A stretch of DNA of 13,658 nucleotides. Source: Phoronis ovalis (lineage: Eukaryota > Phoronida > Phoronidae). Numbering within the stretch: the stretch's first letter is position 1; each line of letters begins with the position of its first letter. The notes beneath the pieces were generated by a model. The model searched no databases and was not told where the DNA came from. It was given only the letters and a program-made list of their open reading frames with translations. A program made the translations under genes and the position numbers. Shown piece by piece: positions 9,001 through 13,658 of this stretch. The DNA lies in assembly GCA_028565635.1 (NCBI GenBank), contig JAOXYB010036952.1, forward strand, positions 1 through 13,658. Direction: 5' to 3'.

Positions 9001-11635
9001 GTTACCATAATCTTATCTTTCTATTTTGTCCCCTATTGTTCTTGATGATGATTTAAATTGTATATCAAAGTGAAAACAATTCTTTAATTTAACATTAAAT
9101 AGCCAAATTGCAAAATGTGAAGTGTTTCACGTTTTAAACGTTTTATGAAACAACAATGACGTAAAATTTTTATATGATTTTTGTATGGTTTTTCTTTCTC
9201 CCTGATACCTTTTGGGGCATAATTTCAACATAGATTGTTTCCAAAATAATGTTAATTTTATATCCAACAAGTTGATAAATTTTAATTAAGGATCTGTCTC
9301 TATTTAATATCCTTGGTATTTCAGAACTGAGGCAGGAAAAACAATTGAATTAAAAGGCTGCCCAATTATTTGAAAGGTACAATATGTAACCAATCCATAT
9401 AATTGCTACTCCCGGCAGCCATTATATAATAAAATGGAAAATAATATAAGGCAAAAACCCTCATACTACATAGCTGAACCTTTGCACAAATATTTCTTAC
9501 GTATATATACTTATAAAAATGCCTCTCAGATATTTTACTTGGTTAAAAAATTATGAACTTTCAAAATTTCGTCACCTCAATTTTGTTGATTATTTCTGAT
9601 GAATATACTCTGAAAAAAATCATATCTTTTGAACAAAAAACAATTCAAATATCTGAGCTATTTATGTTAAGATTTGTATCCAGTTTTAACTATATAGCAT
9701 TAGTTGTTTTTAACCTATATTCTTATGAATTTTATATTTCAATAACTTAACGTTTTAGTCCAAAATGACCACCGTACAGGTCACATGATATATTCAGACA
9801 AAAATAAATTACAGATTTAGAAATTTCGAATTGTGTACTTTTAAAATATGTATACTTTTGCTTGTGTATCTTTACATTTAATTAGTAAAAAATTTACATA
9901 AAGTATAAAGTGCAGTGAATTGTGCCGAACAATATTCGCTACCTTAATGGAGTATTGGAGTATTAAAATTACCATATCAATTATACAAAATGCAGTTAAC
10001 GTTTGTTTAAAGAACAATAAACATCATAGAGTACTCGAAGGCTATTACCTGAATATGTACTTAATATTTCAGGTAACCAAATACATTTCTGAAGAAATTA
10101 CAGAGGGGAGTGTATATCCCCACAGATCACAATTCAAAACTTAAAAATAAGTAAATTCACTATTCACCAGCAATTTCTAAACCTCATTCACGTTCACCAG
10201 TAAATAGTGCAATTTACCATTCACCACAGTTTTCAAAAACATTTCACTAATATATTAATTCATAAACTCATAATATGCTTACAAATCCTGAACTCTCCTT
10301 TTTGACATTTATAAGATGTTTTTAGAGGAAAAGTGTGTAACATTTATTTATTTATTGACTTTTAAATTTTATAATTAAAATTATAAGATAAATTGTATAT
10401 TTTTTACGCTTTCAATCTGCAATCAATGTCTTCAGTTTCAGGGTCTTTTTGCAAATGTATAAATATGTGCATGATGTACCTTAAATTGTAATTTAAGTAG
10501 AACATTTATAAAATAATTGTTTTTGTTTATGAATGCATACATACATTTATAAATAAAAGCTAATACTGTAAATAAAATCTATCAATTGATCTGTTTTATG
10601 TCTCATATCAGTGGCGGATCCAGGATATAGGGTTATTCATTCATACAAAATGCATGATAACAAGCATTATGATGTAAAGCATAGCTTCATAGAGATATCA
10701 ATCAACATTTTTTTAGGAAGGAGATTTTTTTGGGGTTGAATGAGGAGATTGAGGAACTACGCCGCGCTCGGTCTTAGTCAAACGTGGGTTTGGATACGGG
10801 AAGAGGGCTGTTCCCTTGGGCCAGGGAGTATTCCTCGGAAAATTTTGAATTTTATATGCTTTTTCTTGCTCTCTGATACCTTTGGGGCATAATTTTAACA
10901 TAGATTGTGTTAATTTTATATGCAACAAGTTGATAAATTTTAATTACGGACCTGTCTCTATTTATTAATGTCCTTGTCTTTCAGAACAGAGGCAGGACAA
11001 AATTGTGACTGTAAAAGACTTCCCAATTATTGGAAAGTACAATATGTAACCAATCCATATCATTGCTACTCCCTGTAGCCGTTACATAGCAAAAAAACAT
11101 AAACAGCTATAATTTGTACACGAGAGCACCCATGAGAGCACCCATGCATATGTCCTTAATGTCCCAGTTGTTTTACCTATACCACAAATGTTTATATTTC
11201 TACGGCACTTTAGTCGATGATAAAGAAGTATTGAAAAGAATGATCTTTATACAAGATATTTTATATACATTTATTATTATTTATAAATTGTTATTATAAT
11301 TAAATATTCAAAACAATTTTTTGGGAAGGGAAGCGCTCCTTCCGCGCCCGATAGTAAATCCGCCACTGCATATCTGCTATATATTTTTTAAAGCCGGAAC
11401 GACTGTAAAATGCATAATTATATGCTGCAAGATTCGGTCCTACAAGTCAACAATATTATGACCTTTTGATTTGACTCTTATCTAGTTGTGTAGACTTTTT
11501 AACCTCTAAATGTAAATATCACGAATTTTGAAAATGAAAAACATACCCTTTTTACTGTCTCCATGACATCAGGTTTCCCAAGCTTCGTCAAACCGAGTAC
11601 TTGCACATTGAAAGCAGCAATTGTCAAATGTGGAT
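5877..11635 (-). CDS. DNase I-like endonuclease unit 1 (seven exons)
   Basis: Joined minus-strand exons 11635-11547, 8945-8857, 8570-8490, 8198-7985, 7369-7215, 6418-6270 and 6040-5877 encode a second complete DNase I-family domain. It is about 259 residues plus a 51-residue tail or linker; the exons up to the phase-1 end at 5885 total 933 nt, or 311 codons. The same catalytic set as in unit 2 is present (N10, E42, E80, H131, D165, N167, D209, D248, H249, C170-C206), so it should be an active, metal-dependent, probably secreted nuclease. It is the most upstream unit: the homology to the inter-unit gap continues only to about 11940 and no further e7 exon is found to its right. A signal-peptide exon is expected upstream but was not found. 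Its first intron is enlarged by transposons. The end is either TAA at 5879-5877 or splicing from 5885 into unit 2. Confidence 0.88.
6270..6418 (-). CDS. Unit 1 exon e6: catalytic Asp-His exon
   Basis: An acceptor ttttag, a 149-nt exon and a strong gtaagt donor are present. It encodes LVVAGSALKNAVVNSSAKVY, then FDLAMGL, and ends EDVSDHYPVEMKIKGK. The catalytic pair D248/H249 and the NSS sequon are present. At the inner site where unit 2 has a possible gtaaaa donor, this copy has gcaaaa, which points to the outer donor as the real one. Confidence 0.92.
6419..7214 (-). other. Unit 1 intron between e5 and e6, with internal duplication
   Basis: A 796-nt intron, longer than the 564 nt of unit 2. 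Two stretches, about 6685-6835 and 6857-7090, resemble each other (gagaaattgg...gaaacttaaa..., and ...acatagc/acgtagcgca..actacaaaat) and both resemble one stretch of the unit 2 intron (about 2360-2570). This explains the extra length as an imperfect tandem duplication. No gene is seen. Confidence 0.55.
7215..7369 (-). CDS. Unit 1 exon e5: GDFNADCSY active-site exon
   Basis: An acceptor ttttag, a 155-nt exon and a gtaagt donor are present. It encodes DILIAGDFNADCSYITGGEW and later FQWLIEDDIDTTVSNSDCAYD. It carries D165, N167, the C170-C206 pair and D209. The few differences from unit 2 (GG for TS, VKL for VEL, E for G, S for T) avoid all active-site positions. Confidence 0.93.
7370..7984 (-). 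other. Unit 1 intron between e4 and e5
   Basis: A 615-nt intron with gtgagt donor and ttttag acceptor, homologous to the unit 2 intron at 2763-3354. Overlapping minus-strand open frames at 7582-7837 are not conserved in that homologue. No gene or mobile element is seen. Confidence 0.7.
7985..8198 (-). CDS. Unit 1 exon e4: central exon with catalytic His
   Basis: An acceptor ttcag, a 214-nt exon and a gtgagt donor are present. It opens TDKVSVKETHQYIDQFDYFE and contains DFGIMAIHAKPDTAEEE with the catalytic His131. It has the same length and phases as unit 2 and no Cys-loop. The plus-strand open frame at 8066-8272 overlapping it is a shadow. Confidence 0.93.
8490..8570 (-). CDS. Unit 1 exon e3: LGRTSSKEQYAF exon
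   Basis: An acceptor aaatag, an 81-nt exon and a gtacgt donor are present. It encodes TEHPYNLSVSDRLGRTSSKE and QYAFYYR. The Glu corresponds to bovine E78; the position of bovine Y76 is Ser as in unit 2. Introns on either side (8571-8856 and 8199-8489, 286 and 291 nt) hold nothing else. Confidence 0.92.
8857..8945 (-). CDS. Unit 1 exon e2: IQEIRD catalytic-Glu exon
   Basis: An acceptor tttcag, an 89-nt exon and a gtaatg donor are present. It encodes IILRYDIVVIQEIRDSSLTV and PGAVLDLIN. The Glu of IQEIRD (residue 42) is the metal ligand matching bovine E39. Differences from unit 2 are conservative (K/R, II/VV, VS/SS). Confidence 0.93.
9160..9425. mobile_element. Fragment of the 10609-11368 transposon family
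   Basis: The stretch containing ctgatacctt..tggggcataattt, gttgataaattttaatta and caatatgtaaccaatccata is a direct repeat, at clear but imperfect identity, of about 10840-11085 inside the element at 10609-11368. Neither CAGTGGCGG terminus is present, so this is an internal fragment. Its right edge coincides with the start of the next element, so one may have inserted into or recombined with the other. No coding capacity. Confidence 0.65.
9426..9947. mobile_element. Left-truncated long-inverted-repeat element
   Basis: It has two parts. About 9440-9700 repeats directly the segment 12885-13108. About 9713-9947 is the reverse complement of 12648-12882. The element ends at ...gccgaacaatattcgctaccttaa, the outer terminus of the family. 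Combining the two copies suggests a parent with inverted arms of about 235 bp around a core of about 250 bp; this copy has lost most of its left arm. The 65-codon plus-strand open frame at 9553-9750 lies in the repeat and is not conserved as a protein in the second copy. Confidence 0.7.
9948..10608 (-). other. Unit 1 first intron, middle part
   Basis: AT-rich sequence between two mobile elements within the intron. It contains short repeated pieces with ttcacca around 10155-10230 (including cactatt...aatagtg, which can pair) and a small palindromic tract near 10365-10390. The short plus-strand open frame at 9920-10144 starts in the neighbouring element and is not called. No gene is recognised. 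Confidence 0.5.
10609..11368. mobile_element. 760-bp non-autonomous DNA transposon with CAGTGGCGGAT ends
   Basis: The left end is cagtggcggatcca and the right end, read inward, is cagtggcggattta, so about 11 bp are perfectly inverted. The 5-bp string catat lies directly outside both ends (10604-10608 and 11369-11373), as expected for a target duplication. The interior encodes no transposase; the small open frames inside are not recognisable. It carries a tandem 12-bp duplication (gagagcacccat, 11122-11145). Termini of this type are seen on hAT-like non-autonomous elements in many invertebrates, but hAT duplications are usually 8 bp, so the superfamily is left open. Confidence 0.78.
11547..11635 (-). 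CDS. Unit 1 exon e1: N-terminal strand of DNase fold
   Basis: An acceptor ttggcag, an 89-nt exon and a gtatgt donor are present. It encodes PHLTIAAFNVQVLGLTKLGK and PDVMETVKR, with the Asn equivalent to bovine N7. The acceptor is in phase 1. Upstream in frame, a run LFVYSIEHFSLAD is open but is preceded by TAG and has no Met, so a spliced upstream exon is needed. It is separated from e2 by a 2.6-kb intron filled with mobile elements. Confidence 0.9.
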
Positions 11636-12647
11636 CTGCCAATGAAAAGTGTTCAATACTGTAAACGAACAGCCACTAAAAGTGCGGTATGTGAACATTA
11701 TGCAAGCGACCAAGATTTTTCCGGAAAACGTACACATTAAACACTTATTGTGATTGGTTGGAAACTATCTGTTGTAACTTCAAAATCCTCTACAGTTGAA
11801 AGATTGTTACATTGCAATGTTATGTAACATTTAATCATTTCATGTTTTGAGGACAAATCTGTTTGGGCAAAGATATCTCAAAGATAAGGAGAACTTAATT
11901 ATCTGTGGAATAAACGCGGAATAAAAATAATTGGAATATTGCAAACGTAGCTGTGTCAAAACCACTTAGAAGTGCGATGAATGTCATAAGAGCGATCAAA
12001 GAATTTGGCCATGCATTTTCCGGAAGTGAGATCTCCTCGCCGGACAAGTTATGACACAGTATTTAATCACCTGCTTATTTAAACACTTGGAAGTACGTAC
12101 TAGCAAGCTTCGAAGCTAGAGGGACTGGTTTTAAAAATGACAAATGAATATTGTTTTTTATCGGCTTCCACTTGAGGAACATGTAGTGAAGCAAAAGCTG
12201 TACTAGTTGCATAGCAACCAATCAATGATTGCTCAATAGGAGTATCAGATCAAGTTAGAAAACCTGCATTGCTATTTCGTAATGTTTCTATAAAGCATTT
12301 TGATTTTAAATCCACATCGATTACTAAATTGTTACGTGCAAAAAGCTTTATAATGCATATTGGAATAAGTGTAGTTCTCAATTTAAAGTGTTGGTGGCAT
12401 TTAAAGTAGTAGAAATATCATCCGTTGGGCCACGTAACCAAAGTGCAAGGATTCTATTCATTGATTTCTAAAACGCCCACGAACTCGATTATATTAAACG
12501 TTATGGCACTCCTTGACATTGCGAAATCATGCAGTGGACCGTTCATAGAAATAGGGCGATCAGTAAAGCTATGATATTTGAAAAAGTACCACAGTACCGA
12601 AAGAATAAAGTGTTCAATATTTTTTGAATTTCGAAGTCCGCATCAAT
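11636..12647 (-). other. Region upstream of unit 1; 5' exon not identified
   Basis: About 11636-11940 is homologous to the gaps between the other units. Within the region, about 11668-11727 is repeated at about 11957-12026 (ccact.a.aagtgcg...agcga.c...ttttccggaa); the same motif occurs once in each other gap (about 708-774, 5312-5364). From about 12030 on I see no match to any DNase exon. A minus-strand open frame 12212-12101 starting MQLVQLLLHYMFL could end at a phase-1 gtacgt donor, but its Lys-rich continuation is unlike a signal peptide, so it is not called as a gene. Confidence 0.45.
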
Positions 12648-13108
12648 TTAAGGTAGCGAATATTGTTCGGCACAATTTATTCATATTTTATACTTTAAGT
12701 TAAATTTTAGCTATTTAAATGAAAATATAGACACATAAAAGTACATACATTCTGAAAGTATACAACTCAGACTTTCGAAATATGTAATTTATATTTCTCT
12801 AAGTAGGTTATGTGACCTGTGCGGTTGCCATTTTAGGTCAAAGCATTAAATTTTTGAAACATAAAATTCAAAAGAATATAAGTCAACACCCCCTCAAACT
12901 ACACAGTTGAAACTTTGCACAAGTACTCTTTACATATATATAGCTACATAAGAGAATTTTCTTGGTTAAAGAAATAGGAATTTTCAAACGTTCCGTCACC
13001 TCATTCCTGTTAATTTTTTTCTTATGCATAAACTTTGAAAATTAATATCTTTTGAATAAAGCAAAATTTCAAAAATCTGAGACACTATTACAACTATATA
13101 GCTTAAGG
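12648..13108. mobile_element. Right-truncated long-inverted-repeat element
   Basis: It begins with the family terminus ttaaggtagcgaatattgttcggcac. The arm 12648-12882 is the reverse complement of 9713-9947, and the core 12885-13108 is a direct repeat of about 9440-9700. Similarity stops at actatatagc (13108), and no opposite arm follows, so this copy has lost its right arm. It has no coding capacity. Confidence 0.7.
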
Positions 13109-13658
13109 CTAAGCTGGACCCTCGTCACCTTTTAAATAAAAATTCATGAAAAATCAGCATTACATTTTTTTCATATAAAATAAATGTTTTCTGAAGCTTT
13201 ACCATTCATGCTATGTTATGGTGGTATGTTTAGACTTGTGTATGCAACGCACAAAATTTAATTAATTTTTATGACATCTCTCATGAAAATCATAAGGTAC
13301 ATGCTACAGCAAAATCCTGCGAATCTAAATTGAAGCTAACTACATTTTTAAGAAGTAAACGATACTTCCATCATTGGGTTTGACCGAATTTTAAATACTG
13401 TGAATAATGTTTAAATTATTAATTAATGTTTAAAAAAAGGAAATTTTTTTATTTGCTAAAAACGGTAAATTGATTATATAATCAAAATCCCTGGTGCAAT
13501 TTAAAAATGGTCAAAAAAGCAACTTTGGGAGTATTGATTAGTTGTTAAAAACATAGTTAGCCCGAATTTTTATCTACTGACTTTTCCTGTAGGATGTACC
13601 TAACGATTTTCATAGGGTGTAATTAAACGCTAATTAAATTTCATACATTTTACACAAT
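13109..13658. other. AT-rich sequence without recognised features
   Basis: No open reading frame of note, DNase exon, RNA gene or clear repeat was recognised on either strand. It could hold the promoter or an intron of the DNase gene, but nothing in the sequence shows this. Confidence 0.4.

Noticed and set aside
9553-9750. 65-codon plus-strand open frame with hydrophobic segments
   Set aside because: It falls inside a non-coding repeat; the second copy at 12970-13110 does not keep the frame.
10713-11299. Open frames inside the CAGTGGCGGAT-ended element as transposase remnants
   Set aside because: They are short, on different strands and show no transposase motif.
11898-11989. MTFIALLSGF... 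minus-strand frame as the signal-peptide exon of unit 1
   Set aside because: It runs to a TAA without a good phase-1 donor, and the ATG is not conserved in the homologous gaps.
1-13658. tRNA, rRNA, CRISPR array or bacterial operon
   Set aside because: No cloverleaf, rRNA-like or regularly spaced repeat sequence was seen, and the gene structure is intron-rich and eukaryotic.

Overview
The window is AT-rich invertebrate nuclear DNA, carrying spliced genes in short exons, long AT-rich introns and several terminal-inverted-repeat elements. The coding content and transposon debris would fit a mollusc or other marine invertebrate, but the sequence alone does not fix the phylum. There are no bacterial-style genes. 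The only confidently recognised protein-coding content is a tandem array of DNase I-family endonuclease units, all on the minus strand.

Layout in the direction of transcription (right to left): unit 1 has seven exons between 11635 and 5877. Unit 2 has the same seven exons between 5271 and 1436. Unit 3 is represented by its first exon (658-573) and part of the next intron, and it continues off the left edge. Corresponding exons have the same lengths (89, 89, 81, 214, 155 and 149 nt, then a variable linker exon) and the same splice phases. The two complete units keep every catalytic residue of the DNase I fold: Asn, Glu, His, Asp-x-Asn, Asp and Asp-His in the positions of bovine N7, E39, H134, D168/N170, D212 and D251/H252. 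They also keep the C173-C209 pair.

The most notable point is how the units connect. The seventh exon of each complete unit ends at a consensus donor in phase 1, and the first exon of the next unit starts at an acceptor in phase 1. Splicing across the 613- and 785-nt gaps would keep the frame and make an Asp codon at the junction. No signal-peptide exon conserved between units is visible in these gaps. I therefore favour one gene encoding a chain of DNase I domains joined by Ser/Asn/Glu-rich linkers. The alternative is a row of single-domain genes, because each seventh exon also meets a TAA two codons past the donor. RNA evidence would decide.

The first intron of unit 1 (8946-11546) is about 2.6 kb, against 0.95 kb in unit 2, and has been enlarged by transposon sequence: an element with CAGTGGCGGAT termini (10609-11368), a fragment of a related element (about 9160-9425) and a truncated long-inverted-repeat element (about 9426-9947). 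A second, complementarily truncated copy of the last family lies upstream of the array (12648 to about 13108). A 206-bp MITE-like element with perfect 33-bp inverted termini sits between units 2 and 3. The 5' end of the gene (signal peptide and promoter) was not identified; it should lie to the right of 11635, possibly beyond the window.
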